A DNA stretch of 64,000 nucleotides from Iris pallida (lineage: Eukaryota > Streptophyta > Magnoliopsida > Asparagales > Iridaceae), in NCBI GenBank assembly GCA_029216955.1, contig JANAVB010016200.1, positions 3,441,087-3,505,086 on the forward strand, in the 5' to 3' direction. The translations under genes were made by a program, and so were the position numbers. The notes below the pieces were generated by a model. That model saw only the letters and a list, made by a program, of their open reading frames with translations, was not told the origin of the DNA and made no database searches. Below are positions 8,941 through 20,890 of this stretch, in pieces; positions within the stretch are counted from its first letter, which is position 1, and the number at the start of each line of letters is the position of its first letter.

Positions 8941-11900
8941 TGTAAACCCCCTAATTTTCTAATACGATTTTTAATTATTGCATATATTTTTTTTATATAT
9001 ACTTCGTATTTACGCGTCATATAATAATTCGCATTTTTGTAGCATGCGAGATTTGTGTTTTGTAACTTCTCGACGAGTGCGAATATGTGTCGTGGTACAT
9101 ATTTTAGAAAAACATTTTTATTATCAAATTTTATTTTTTTATAGGAAAGTACATTTTCAAATAATATGTGATAAATATTTTCACTTTCAAAAAGAGTTAT
9201 TTTATTCAAATAAATATTGGTTTGGAAAATTTTATAGATTTGTTTATTTTGCTATGATTAAAGTATTTACCTTGATTTTTGAAATTAATTAATATTATAT
9301 TTTAATATTTATGAAAAAGATATTTGGAATCTTGTTTTATTCAATATTTGATTAAATATGGTAATTTAAATTGTAAAAGATTTTATTGACTGTATTTAAA
9401 ATATTTTAAAATTAAGTATAGAATTAATTTGGATTGGATTTGAATTAAATTGAAGTATTTTTAAATCGATTTAAATTAATAGGGGACTTATCTAATTGGG
9501 ATTTAAATAAATCCCAATCCCTATCCAACTGGAAATTCCCACCTCCTATAAAAGGAGAGGTACTCCTCCAGAATTTTTTCATCCGCAGATGTGTATTGTG
9601 TCTGTGTCCACCATTCTTATTCCATATTATACAATTACATTATCCCTGCGTCGGACACACCCCGACGTCATCGAATACCCAATCCTAATCCTACCCACAT
9701 CCATCAGCACCCCGACTCCTACGCCATCACCGCAGCGACCAACACCAGCACACCGGAACCGAACCCCAAGCATCGCCCATCCCCAAATCATGCTACCAAT
9801 CCGCCTCCTCCCTGCACGGCCTCGACAACCACCCTGTCCATCGCCATTACCACCACCACCGTCCGGACAATACCCCCTGCCACCGTAGCCATCACCATCT
9901 TCGTCACCCTTGCCAGTAACAGTCCCACCACCGCCAACTCCACCGTGTCCGACCACCGTCGTGTTCCCCAAATCAACCCATCACAACATAGCAGGAGAAA
10001 GAAAACCCTCACCTGAATTTCTCCGCGTGGCCGCCTCCCGCAGATCCACGCCTCCGCGGCGGTCTTCCCGCTCCTCCCTGCTCCGCACCGGAGCAGCAGT
10101 GGCAGAGTCGCCCGCTCCAGACGCCGCCCCCATCCGCTCCGCCCGTGCCACTCTCCACGGAATCCGTCGATCAGCCCAGCCCACGCTGCCTCCGCGCTCA
10201 CTCCGGCGTCTCCGACGAGCCGTCCTCTCCGCAGAATCATCCCGCCGCCGCACCTACGCCGGATCCGCACTGAGAAACCCCAGATCCTTCGCCTTCCATC
10301 CGGCTCTGCCGCCTCCATGGCAGCGCGCCTCGGCACCAACGCCGCTCTGCCCAGCGCGCAGGACCCCGGCGTGGACCCCCCTCGCCGCTCGCCGCCCGGA
10401 CTCCGTCGAGGCCGCCGAGCGCCGCCCCTTGGTAAAATTTCAATTTTTCCCCTCTCTCTCTCGTGAAAGTTGGGGAAGGGAAATTAGATGTTGGTTTTAA
10501 TAATAATATTACTATAATTATATATCAGTTATTATAACTATTCCTATTATATTATTATTAGTTTATTATTATTATCAATATATGTTTATTACTATTAAGA
10601 TTTTTATCATTATTATTATCACTATTATTATTATTATTAGTGCTATCTACTACTGTTATTATTATTGATTTTATTATTATTATTAATATTATTATCATTA
10701 TATTTAGTAAAAAGGGAAGTGGTGATTAATTTTAGGTTTTATAATAATTATTATCATTAGTATTAATATTATGATTAGTTTATTTAATATATTATTATAT
10801 TATTAGTATTTTGTTTGGATTATGACTTTATTTTTGGAGTATTATATTATATTAATCTATTTTATTCGACAATATTTTTCTAAAAATTTATTAAAATAAT
10901 TTTGACTAAGGAAAGATTTGCTTTCTACAAAATCTGTATATATTTTTAACTACTAGTTTTTCTCTATAAATTATTTTTTTTACAAAACTATAATATTTGC
11001 TTAAAAACGAGTTTTTATTTTCTAAAGTATTAGTCTAAAAATCTATTTTTACTAATAAGGTTAGTTTCTGGTATTATAAATACTTTCTAAAAATATGGTA
11101 CGTAACTCCCTACATAAATTTTTCTCGACTACCACCATTAATCGTGACTAAATCATGCTTCCTATTTTCTTGTGGATTCGTACCCTTACTCATCGAACAT
11201 GGCTACTGGACAGACATGACTTGTCGGATTTTGCACCACACCAGGCGACACCCCAGGCAAGATACCTTGCCATTATACTGTTTATATTCAGTCTGCATTT
11301 TTATTACATATTACTGTTCATTTATTTTTAGTTCTTGATTACTGTCTGCTCAGTGATATTAGTTGTACCTTGTTATTTACCTTTGATTGCATATGGACTT
11401 AGAGTTAAGGGACTACCATTAGCTTAGTGCATTGCATAAAACTTTGACACTGTTGTGCCACGAGATGTGTGAGTTATGAGTAGCATATAGTCTACGGACT
11501 TGCGTGTTGGCTGATCACTGATGCGTGCAGGACGTGCGTTAGGTCTAACTGTCAATAGTTGTATGTTAGAAGACTTGGCGGTTAGTAGTGTTACATGGTC
11601 GTGGATGCGACATGATAGGTGCATTGGGTGGGGAGGACATTACCTGACGTATGGGCTTCTATGCACTTCCTTTATTACCTGTGCGCTCCGCCGGAGACGC
11701 AGGCTCCAGGTGCCCTCTGACGTTTTCCAGAGCGTTATGGACGTAGCCCCTTGCACATGATGCCCTCTGACGATCTTCGGACGTTACGGACGTAGGCCCC
11801 TGGTGCCCTGTATGGGAACTATGCCGATCCTATTTACAGCCAGGGCCCATGCGACGAAAGGTTTATTCTCACTGCATGTTCACTTTAGTTTGGTTAGATT

Positions 11901-12353
11901 ACCTTATAGTGTCTTATCACTTTCTTTGATTGTGGCATATTTTATATTCAGTATTATATGGCATGTTGATGTATCTTGTTACGTCCCTCTGAGGACCTGG
12001 TTATCTCGCCAGGTGTGTGTTTTGTGATTTCTTGCAGGTGCTCTAGCTAAGGCCATTCCTTCCTTCGTGGTGATTGCTCTTGGACTCGCCATTGCTCTCG
12101 CTTGCTAAATTCTTTCCTTGTATATTTTTCCATATATAATTTGGTTGGTAGTGGACTTTGTCTCCGCCCAACTATTGTGTACATGACAAATTCATAGTTA
12201 CTTTTATATCATATTTATCTTTGTGGATGAGATTTAGTACCTTGGTTACTGCATTTTACAGCTTATGTATATACGAGGGTCCATATACTTCGTATGTATA
12301 CAGCTGGCATGATTACGTTCTAGTCCTACGTATTTTGGGACTGGGGCGTTACA
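8941..12353 (+). mobile_element. solo LTR 'A' (3.4 kb, gypsy-like long LTR) inserted in LINE-1 ORF1
   Basis: It begins TGTAAACCCCC and ends GGGGCGTTACA, and is flanked by perfect CCTTC duplications. No second copy of its own ends lies inside, so it is one LTR, not a full element. A TATA box (cctataaaagg, about 9547) lies ~600 bp in, followed by a GC-rich transcribed-leader-like block (9640-10490), an AT-rich intron-like stretch (10440-11120) and a motif block at 11140-11280 (caccaggcgacaccccaggc). The same order of blocks occurs in the LTR at 61150. ORFs in the GC block are compositional and match no family. Superfamily assignment to Ty3/gypsy is inference from length, ends and neighbours. 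Confidence 0.82.
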
Positions 12354-13370
12354 CCTTCCCCGGGCTCCCACACTGTATGTTTGATACCAATGCGGTTCTC
12401 TCTATCGCATCTGGTCTCGGTACTCCGCTCAGTACTGATCGGGCTACGGCGTCCTTCTCTAGGCCGGGGGTGGCCAGGGTTTTGGTTGAAGTGGACGTCA
12501 GCAAACCACTTCAACATGAGGTGTTCTTCCAACTGCCTGATGGTGTTCGCTCGCAGCCAGTTGTTTATGAGCGGAGGCCTCTATACTGTGTCTCTTGTGG
12601 CCATCATGGTCACGTTGAGAGTGCTTGTGGGTGACCCCAGGTGGAGCCTTCTTCCGTAGGAGTAGATGACAGACCGCCCATCCCCGACGGCCTTGCTCCA
12701 GGCGTTGTGCGTGAGGAGGACGGTCCGGTGGGCGGCCGTGGGATTAGCAGGGGTCGTCGGAGGAGACGATCAAGGCACGAGAAAGGGAAGGGGACACGGC
12801 AGATATGGAGGCGCGTCGAGGGGCGTGATGATAGCACGGGGACCACGCAGCACGGATTGCGCGGGTGTATTGATACTCGCGCGAATTCCGTTCCGCCTTC
12901 CTGGCACGTGGGGGAGTCTTCCTCGGGCCAGCTGGGTCTCTGGTCGGATGACGGGCGGCCCATGATGGAGGGACACAGCGCTTCAGACTCTAGCTTGGAT
13001 GGGCAGTTAGGCCCAGAGCGGGGCATTGGGCCTATTGATTTATCGGTTTTCCCTATTATTATCCATAGCCAGCTGGGACAGGGAGTTATAGTGGCTGATT
13101 CTGACACTGAAGATCGTAGCTTGGTGGTGTGGGAGGAGGCCGGTCACGGTCCGTTATGCGTTTGGGGTTATGACTCAGCTCCCGGTGATGATATGGTTTC
13201 CCTGCCCGAGGTTAGACCTTCCACCTCTATCTCCGAGGGTCGCGAAGAAGACTGGCAGATGGTTCCTTATAAGAAGGCGGCTGGTAGGCGGAGGAAGTCG
13301 ATGGCTCCTCAGTCTGATCGACTTCTTCGATCACAAGCTTCCCGTGTTAGGCGGGACCCCCAGAGGGTCC

Positions 13371-16300
13371 ATGGTTAAATTTCTTATCTGTAATGTTCAG
13401 GGGACGGCGAACAGAGCTTCTTTATCCCGTCTCAGGTCCTTGTGTCGGATCAACTCTATTCAGGTTCTTGCTATTATTGAACCCAAGGTGATACCCTCTA
13501 AGCTTCTTTCTTATCAACTGAGGTTGGGTTTTGATGATAGCTTTTGCAATGATAAGGGCAATATTTGGATTTTCTGTAAGTCGGATCTTGGGATCAATTG
13601 TATTGACTCCTGTGATCAGGCTATCACGGTGCAGCTTTCTTTGAGTTGTTTTTCGGGTCCGGTACGGTTGTCTATAGTTCATGGTGCAGGGACACGACAG
13701 AGGAGGAGGACTATATGGAGGCATCTTCTGGACGTCCAAGCCAGGGACATTGCCATGCCCTGGGCGGTGGGCGGGGACTTCAATATCATTGCTTCTCCGG
13801 ATGAGAAATTTGGAGGCCGACCTCCTGACACGAGGGCCATTGCGGACTTCCTCGACTTCCAGTTGGCTGTCGGGCTATCCGATGTTGGTTTCAGAGGTAG
13901 CATCTATACTTGGGTGAACGGGCAGACGGGGCTTGATCGACAGGGATCCCGTCTTGATAGGCTACTCGTGACGGGTAGTTGGCTGGATGATGTCCAGGTT
14001 TCTTGCGAGCATCTAAACCGGGCAGAATCTGACCACTCTCCTCTTTTGATATCCTGCCAGCCAGCTTCTCCCCTTCTGCGCAGAGGCTTCCGTTTTCTTG
14101 ACTTCTGGACTTCACATCCGGATTTTCTTCCGATTGTGGCTCGGGCGTGGAATTCATGTTGGCATTATGATGCGCTTGAGCGGTTGGGCATGCGCCTGAG
14201 GACGACAGGGCATGTTCTGGCTGGATGGAGCAGAGCTACTTTCGGAGACGTTTTTCAGGAGGTTCGTCAGGCCGAGGACGCTGCCTTGGCGGCGGAGCAG
14301 GATTATGAGCTTCATCCTTCGGAGAGGGAGAGGGCTTCCTGGATGGAGGCCGTTGCCAGATTGAAGCAAAAGGTCCAGGTTGAGGAGTCTTTCTGGAAAC
14401 AAAAAGCCAGATTGATATGGGACCTGGAAGGAGATAAGAAAACTCGGTTTTTCCATGAGTGCACCAGGAGCAGGCAAAGAAAGGCGGGTATTCAGAAAAT
14501 TATTCGGGCTGATGGATTAGAAACTGGGTCTACTGAGGTAGCGACGGAGGCGTCTGTATTCTTCTCGAAGCTTTTAGAGCTGAGCCTTTTTCTGATGAGG
14601 ACGCCTTCCTCGATGTCATCCCTAGCATTATTTCTATGGAGGATAATTCTGATCTTGTTCGCTGCCCTGACAGAGCGGAGCTGTTGGAGATTGTTCGGGG
14701 GATGGACCCGGCTAGTGGCACCGGACCGGATGGCTTTTCTGGAAGATTCTTCTCAGTTTGTTGGGATATTATTGCTGCTGACGTGGAGGAAGCCGTTGGT
14801 TTGTTCTTCTTGGGTGCACGCCTTCCGGTTTTCGTTTCGGATACCTTCTTATTTCTTATCCCCAAAGTCGAGCACCCGAGGAACCTTTCTGATTTCCGCC
14901 CTATTAGCCTTTGCAATTTCTGTAAGAAAATTATTTCCAAGATTATTGCTTGCAGGTTGCGGGAATACTTCCCAAAATTATCTCTCCGGAGCAAAGTGCT
15001 TTTGTTCAGGGGAGAGAGATTGTGGACAACATCATTATTGCTCAGGATATGGTGGCTTCTATGAGGGAACCCAACCATGGTGGAAATGTTGCTATTAAAC
15101 TGGACATGCAGAAGGCCTATGACAGAGTCAACTGGCATTTCCTCCTGAGGGTTCTTCGGAGATTTGGTTTTAATGAGGTCTTCTGTGATCTTATCTATCG
15201 TCTCCTGGCGGATACCCGGTATGCGGTTCTTCTTAATGGCGCTCCTACCGGTTTTTTCTCGGCGTCTAGAGGGATCCGGCAGGGGGATCCTCTATCCCCG
15301 GCTCTCTTCATTATTGCTGCGGAGGTACTCTCTTGGAACCTCAAGCTTCTTCAAGAATCAAATAGGAGATCTTCATTTCACATTCCGATTGGGGGACCGC
15401 GTATCTCGTACTTGGCTTATGCGGATGATGTTCTTATTTTCACTTTGGGGGATATTTCTGGATTACGTGCTCTCCAGCAAGTACTGCATTGGTATGAGGC
15501 TGTTTCTGGACAGAAGATCAATTATTCTAAATCTGCCTTTTATACTACGACACCATTGGGTGAGGATCGTGCTCGGACTATTTCTACTCTCTTCGAATTT
15601 AGTACCGGTACCTTGCCGTTCTCTTATTTGGGTTGTCCGTTAACTTGCGGGAGAAGGAATGCAGGGATGTTTAGCTATTTACTGGATAAAATCCGGTCGA
15701 AGCTGACGGGTTGGCAGAACAAGATACTATCTCCTGGCGGCAAGTTGGTCCTTATTAAGAATGTGCTTTCATCTATTCCTATGTACACATTGGCTGCATG
15801 TTGTCCTCCCCGGGCCGTTCTCAGGACGATTGAGAGGATGTTTGCGGCTTTCTTTTGGGGTAGCAAGGATGGGGTGGCTAAGAGGAGTTGGCTGGCATGG
15901 TGGTTCGTTACTCGGACTAAGTCCGAAGGAGGCCTCAGGATCAAGTGCCTGAATGATATTATGGATGACTTTTCTATGAAGCTTTGGTGGAAGTTGAGGC
16001 ATGGGAAGGGCCTTTGGGTGGAGCTTCTTAAATCGAAATATTTTCGTAAGCGCCATCCTTGTGATGCATTTATGACTTCCAAGTGCTCCCATATTTGGCG
16101 ACGGATTTTACGGGAAAGGAAATTGGCGGAGCCGTTTATCTCGTTTAGACTTGGGCGTGGTGAGGGTTCAGCGAGGTGTGAGGCTTGGATTCCGGGGGGT
16201 CCTCGGCTGGATAGTGTTGCTACTCCACCGGCTGAGGGAGTGACTTCTGGGACCAGGCGCGGAACGGAGAGACGGACTCGGGGGCGGAGTCGAACACAGG

Positions 16301-17220
16301 TGAGGGAGTCTGCTGATGTCGGCCGGACGGGACATCTTGTGGCCAGCATGGGGGACCGGGTTGGGGGGGAGGGTGCTGATTCGACGGCTTTACAGCACTT
16401 GGGCACTGGGGAGCTTCGGAGGTTGGCTAGATTGGTCGGGAGGAGGGTGGTTCTTCCCCAACGTACGGTGATTGTTCGGGCTCTTTCGGATAGGGGAAGA
16501 AAGATCAGAGATTCGAGGACGAGAAATTCTGATAATGGTGGTCCGGCTATTCGATCATTTTGGACAGCCAATGGTTGGGATCTGTCTTTGTTTTTGGATC
16601 ATTTTGGGGTAGAGGCAGCGGGGCGGCTCAGAGAGGCGAATCTGACCTGTACTTCGGCTCCTGATTCTCTGGTTTGGGGGGAGCGAAAAGGTTCTTTCAT
16701 GCTGGCTGCGGCTTGGAGATGTTGTCGGATTTCTCACCCTACATCATCACTCTTTTCTAATATTTGGGGCAAATGTATTCCAGCGAAGTGGAGCATTCTG
16801 ATGTGGCGGGTTTGTCACAACCGGCTTCCTACTGATGACATTCTTCAGAAGATTGGCTTCCATCTGGCTTCCAGGTGTCATTGCTGTCAGGTTGGGCATG
16901 GGGAGAACCTTCAGCATATATTTTTCCACGGGGATCTTGCTATGACAGTTTGGTCTGCTTTTCGGGGTTTCTTTAAGGCACGGATGCATAGTGACTTTCT
17001 GGTCTTTCTTCAAAGGTGGTGGCGGGGTCCGGGCAGTCATCATCGGAGATCATTGGCTGGTGCGATCATTTGGGTGCTTTGGAAGAACAGGAACAAGCAT
17101 CGATATGAAGGACGAGGTGCTGGATCAGACTTCTTGGTTCGGGAGGTGAAGCGACAGTTTCGGAAGTCGCTTTCGAGTTGTCGTCATCTTCCGTCTATTC
17201 CTCATTGGGCTTTGGAGTAG
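13371..17220 (+). pseudogene. LINE-1 ORF2: endonuclease / reverse transcriptase, two frameshifts
   Basis: ORF2 starts at ATG 13371, overlapping the ORF1 stop (ATGGTTAA). The APE-type endonuclease that nicks target DNA for target-primed reverse transcription spans about residues 1-230 (ICNVQGTAN, GGDFNIIAS, SRLDRLLVTG, ESDHSPLLI). The frame shifts near 14578 (KLLE then AEPFSDEDAFLDV) and again near 14978 (LREYFPK then IISPEQSAFVQGR). Reverse-transcriptase motifs follow: KLDMQKAYDRVNW, GIRQGDPLSPALF and the catalytic YADDVLIF (about 15417-15440). The zf-RVT zinc-binding domain is near the end (NRLPTDDILQKIGFHLASRC ... HIFFHGDL). The stop is TAG 17218-17220. No RNase H domain is visible. The domain order is canonical for plant L1s; the two frameshifts inactivate it. 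Confidence 0.92.
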
Positions 17221-17302
17221 TGATTTTATTCCATTTTCTTTCTTTGTACTTGTTACCATGAGGTCGGATGTACTCATTACCCTCTTTATCAATAAAGGTA
17301 AC

Positions 17303-17384
<82 letters not shown>
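17221..17384 (+). repeat. LINE-1 3' UTR running into (TA)n
   Basis: The 85-nt 3' UTR includes tttatcaataaaggtaacg (poly(A)-signal-like aataaa). It is followed at 17306-17384 by an uninterrupted (TA)n microsatellite instead of a poly(A) tail. Confidence 0.85.
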
Positions 17385-17386
<2 letters not shown>

Positions 17387-17800
17387 TCATGGATCCAAAT
17401 ATAATCAAGATCAAATCAACTAACCAATATAACTTCAGAACTGAAATCGATATTCATATAATGTATACAACATATATATACATATACAATGGAGATATAT
17501 ATAACATTATATGTATATATATATACATAGAGATATAAGGACTATATAAAATATATATATATATATATATATATACATAGAGATATAAGGACTATATATA
17601 TGTAATATATGATAGAAAACTTAGATGTAAAATTAGAGATCAATACTAACAAGTCAAGGACCATCTAACATTATGCAAACTCAAAAATTCTTAGTTGAAT
17701 CTCAGAAAATCAAAATAAATTAAAAATCAACTCAAAAATACATAAACCGAACCCGAAAATCCAACTCAACGCTCAAAACGCACAATACTCAACTAGAACC
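17385..17800. repeat. AT-rich DNA with duplicated TA-containing unit
   Basis: The unit tatacatagagatataaggactatata occurs at about 17521-17548 and 17572-17600, each next to (TA)n. 17601-17800 is A-rich sequence without recognised features. It may be the decayed edge of LTR B. Confidence 0.6.
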
Positions 17801-19553
17801 CGTGAAACTTGGCAAACACGAAGGTGTCTATGTGTGTGACGTGCTCGGGTACTCACGGGGTCGAACCCGTGTCCGTATCGTGTCCACATAGTGCGTATCG
17901 AAAAACCGGATACGCGTGTCGGAACGTGTACGTGCACGTGCGTTTCGCCCGATTGGACGTTGCACGCAACGCGAGAAGCCTCGTGCTCGTGCATATAGCT
18001 AGGTAGGGTCCCGGGCTAGGTCTAAGATACACTGACACGACACCACGTCGTATCTACGCGACACAGGACACGCGGATCCCGCACGTCCTGTGCGCACGCG
18101 CGTGCGTGTGCCCGTGGGCGCGTGTCAAGCCACATGGCTCGCGATTCGAGCCACATTGAGTCTCAGGATAGAGTCCCTGGGTAGCCCAGGTATAGGACAT
18201 CATGCTCGTGCTCCTGGAACGGGTCTTCGACGCGTCGTGCTCACGTACGAAAGCCGTGTCAGCAATGAATTTCAGTCGTGTGCCTATTGCGGGCTGAACC
18301 GTACGCATCGGATTTCTCTGCGTACGCCCAACGAAACGTCGTAAAATTTTAGGAGCACGTAGGTAGAGGTTGCCCCTACGCGTCCATAACATTTCACGTG
18401 AAACAGAGTCATGTGCTTCGAGTTATGACGCACAGACAGCAGGGCATACACTGGCCTCGTGCACGCGAGTCCATGTCCGATTTGGACACTGAAATCATGT
18501 CGAATCAAGATCCGTCTTTACGAAAGTTATTATAAATAATATCAGCAAGGAATTCATGAAACAGAATCAAAAAATAATAATTTTCAGTTCTAAGTGGCAT
18601 TTCGTCGAACACGTGTTCCATAGGACCGACACGTGTCCGATACGGCTATCAAACGAAATCACAAACCTACCAAACTTCATGTACAGGTCTGGGGTACCTA
18701 TATTGATGCATCTACGATGAAAAAATAGAATTAACAAGTGTTTAGAGAGATTTACCTATTGAGTGTCAAAACTAAATGAAACAAGCCTCCAAACACGCCG
18801 ATTGCCGATTCCCTCCGATCAAATGCCTCTGATCCCTCGCTAGCAAGTCTCCAGCAGGTTCCTCTCCTCCCAACGGCCACAATGCAATTCGTTTGGAAGG
18901 ATTTGGGTGAGAAACGAGAGAATGTGGCCTCTGGAAGAAAAGGAAAAAACTAGGGTTTGAACTTGTGAAGGCAACTAGGTTTTCTACACAATGAGAGGGG
19001 GGGCTACTGTTGTGGCCGGCCATAGGGGTATTAGGGTTAGGTTTAGGGTTTGGTCATGGGCCAACACTCCTCAAGTTGCTAAAAAGGCCCATTGACAAAA
19101 AGCTAAAAGGCTTTATGACAAATAGCTTAAAAATGAATTAAAAGTTTCCTAAATTGGACAATGGCTCTAAAATAAAATCTAAATGGCCAAAAATAATTCT
19201 AATCACATGGTTAGTCTTCTACTCAGGCTGACTAAGGTTATACTACCTTCTACTGCCCGAAACCTCAATCAAAATCACACACCAATCAAAGTAATTAATA
19301 AAAATCAAAATAATACAAAATGACTAAAATACCCCTAATTAGAAAAATTGAGTGTGACAAAAACACTAGTCAAAGCACACGTGTATACTATCTGTGTCAC
19401 AATTCTTAGTCATTTTGTACTCCAAATCTTTACCATGGCTAAGGTCATTTATAATAATAACTATTTAATCAAAAATATTCATAAATTCCATAAAATCATA
19501 TTTAAATCAAATAAATAATAAAAAAATAATTCCAAAAATTCAGGGGTGTTACA
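17800..19553 (-). mobile_element. LTR 'B' (long gypsy-like LTR, minus strand, 3' end lost)
   Basis: On the minus strand it starts at 19553 with TGTAACACCCCTGAA, the same start as LTR E (40405). It shares with E an inner block: tatcggacacgtgtcg followed by gttcga(t/c)gaaatgcc (complement of about 18600-18655; E at 41347-41392). The expected CGTGACA 3' terminus is missing, and the left boundary near 17.8 kb is uncertain. The purine tract GGGTGGAAAGAA directly before TGTAACAC (complement of 19554-19565) could be a polypurine tract, implying that B was the 3' LTR of its element. Confidence 0.65.
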
Positions 19554-19939
19554 TTCTTTCCACCCAATGCATCTACCAAGTTAGTTGTCTAGTTGATCCC
19601 GAGGTTATCCTCGGAGTTCACATGTCGTGGTCACATGCTCACTCCCCTAGATGTCGTACAATGTACGAGTACCCCAAAAAGGATCCGTATTGGCTCATGG
19701 AGTCATATATATGTACCCCTTCTTGGTGTAATGCAACACACAACACATACCACGTCATTGCTACCGACCATTCGCTATGTAAATGCTGGACTCTTGGATG
19801 TACTGGCAGGTATCACGTAGGAACACTTAGCACATAGGATAGCACCTCGGTGCTCACATAGATTGTACCGTAGTACACACATAGGTTTATCCAGCACTCA
19901 CATAGGTAGTTAGATCAGGAATGTGGACCAAGACACAAG

Positions 19940-20445
19940 GATGCATGCGGCCGTGGGTTCATGCGGTCAGCGAGACACATACGGTTCGTAGGACGCATGC
20001 GGCCGATCGGTCATGCAGCCAGACTCATGCGGCCAAAGACTCATGCGGGCCAAACTCATGAGGCCAGACTCATACGGCCAGACTCATGCGACCAAAGACT
20101 CATGCGGCCAGGGACTCATGTGGCCAAACTCATGCGGCCAGACTCATGCGGCCAAAGACTCATGCGGCCAGACTCATGCGGCCAAAGACTCATGTGGCCA
20201 GAGACTCATGCGGCCAAAGATTCATGCGGCCAAACTCATACGGCCAAAGACTCATGCGGCCAGACTCATGCGGCCAGACTCATGCGGCCAAAGACTCATG
20301 CGGCCAGACTCATTCGGCCAACGACTCATGCGGCTAGAGACTCATGCGGCCAAAGACTCACGCGGCCAGACTACATGCGGCCACACTCATACGGCCAAAG
20401 ACTCATGCAGCCAGAGACTCATGCGGCCAGACTCATGCGTCCAAA
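19940..20445. repeat. tandem array of CATGCGGCCA(AAG)ACT units
   Basis: Roughly 30 imperfect units of 14 or 17 bp (catgcggccagact / catgcggccaaagact) lie inside LTR X. The homologous LTR at 46250-47546 keeps only about ten. Open frames of 190 codons in two frames come from the repeat unit and are not genes. Confidence 0.93.
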
Positions 20446-20845
20446 TTGCTCATCTTTTCCAAAATCCAAGAAAGATGGCCAGGGAACCCATGAACTTCAA
20501 ACTTGCACAACTTGGCCAAAACAAAACGAAATCTAACTTTTCAAAGGCCAAATTTGGGTAAAATAAAATGCTCTACCATATGGAACAACTAGATTTTGAA
20601 AACAAGCAAGTTTAATAGATCAAAACTAAGGAAAACTAAAAATAACATAAACTTAGATCTACAAGAATCCATCCATCAAAACGAAAAATACCAAGTACTA
20701 AACTTGTAGAGGATGATGAGAAGAACAATAGAGACAAATAATATCAAAAGAAAAATCAAGAATAAAAAAATGCACAAATCTCCACTTTTGAGCAAGTTGT
20801 ACTTGCCTAATGGTTTGCTTGAGGAAAATAAATGAAAGAGTGAAT

Positions 20846-20848
<3 letters not shown>

Positions 20849-20888
<40 letters not shown>
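20849..20888. repeat. (GA)n microsatellite
   Basis: About 20 GA dinucleotides in the leader region of LTR X. The run is absent from the copy at about 47206, which reads gagagagtgagg. Confidence 0.95.

Positions 20889-20890
<2 letters not shown>

Larger units (their letters stand above)
8362..13378 (+). pseudogene. LINE-1 ORF1 (DUF4283-like, CCHC zinc knuckle), split by LTR insertion
   Basis: This is the nucleic-acid-binding ORF1 protein that packages LINE RNA. The frame is open from upstream of 8362 (no ATG; the first in-frame ATG is near 8446). It gives a Gly/Pro/Ala-rich N-terminus and then a DUF4283-type domain (DLIGKFARRRLPVEAIRKPF, DDRHVLIRPHVESDFLRL, DPRVSIWVAF) up to 8940. The solo LTR lies between. 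The reading resumes exactly in register at 12359 (PGLPHCMFDTNAVLSIASGLG), then DVSKPLQHEVFF and a CX2CX4HX4C knuckle (CVSCGHHGHVESAC). A TGA at 12632-12634 follows the knuckle. The same frame then continues through a Gly/Arg-rich tail to TAA 13376-13378, overlapping the ORF2 ATG. Confidence 0.88.
7852..17305 (+). mobile_element. LINE-1: L1-type non-LTR retrotransposon, interrupted by a solo LTR
   Basis: This is a nearly complete plant L1-clade LINE with a GC-rich 5' UTR of tandem monomers, ORF1 (DUF4283-like domain plus CCHC knuckle), ORF2 (endonuclease, reverse transcriptase, zinc-binding domain) and a short 3' UTR with aataaa at 17291. It begins directly after a (TA)n run and ends 10 nt past the aataaa in another (TA)n run, with no poly(A). 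An LTR (8941-12353) splits ORF1. Removing the LTR leaves about 6.0 kb, normal for plant L1s. Two frameshifts in ORF2 and a stop in ORF1 make it inactive. Confidence 0.93.

Noticed and set aside
9591..10500. Overlapping Pro/Thr-rich open frames of 140-200 codons
   Set aside because: They sit inside LTR A between TATA box and splice-donor-like site, with no conserved domain. Open frames are expected by chance in GC-rich DNA.
8941..12353. Complete small LTR retrotransposon instead of solo LTR
   Set aside because: The ends TGTAAACC and GTTACA do not recur inside the interval, no primer-binding site or polypurine tract pair is visible, and LTR D repeats the same internal order as one unit.
15675..16571. 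298-codon minus-strand open frame
   Set aside because: Antisense shadow of LINE-1 ORF2, whose sense strand carries clear reverse-transcriptase motifs.
19025..19055. Possible interstitial telomere (gggttaggtttagggttt)
   Set aside because: Only two or three degenerate units, and a similar aaaccctaaccctaa stretch occurs at the equivalent place in LTR E. It is part of the LTR sequence.
19961..20561. Two open frames of about 190 codons in the CATGCGGCC array
   Set aside because: Both come from the tandem unit. They are not conserved in the homologous LTR at 46.3-47.5 kb.
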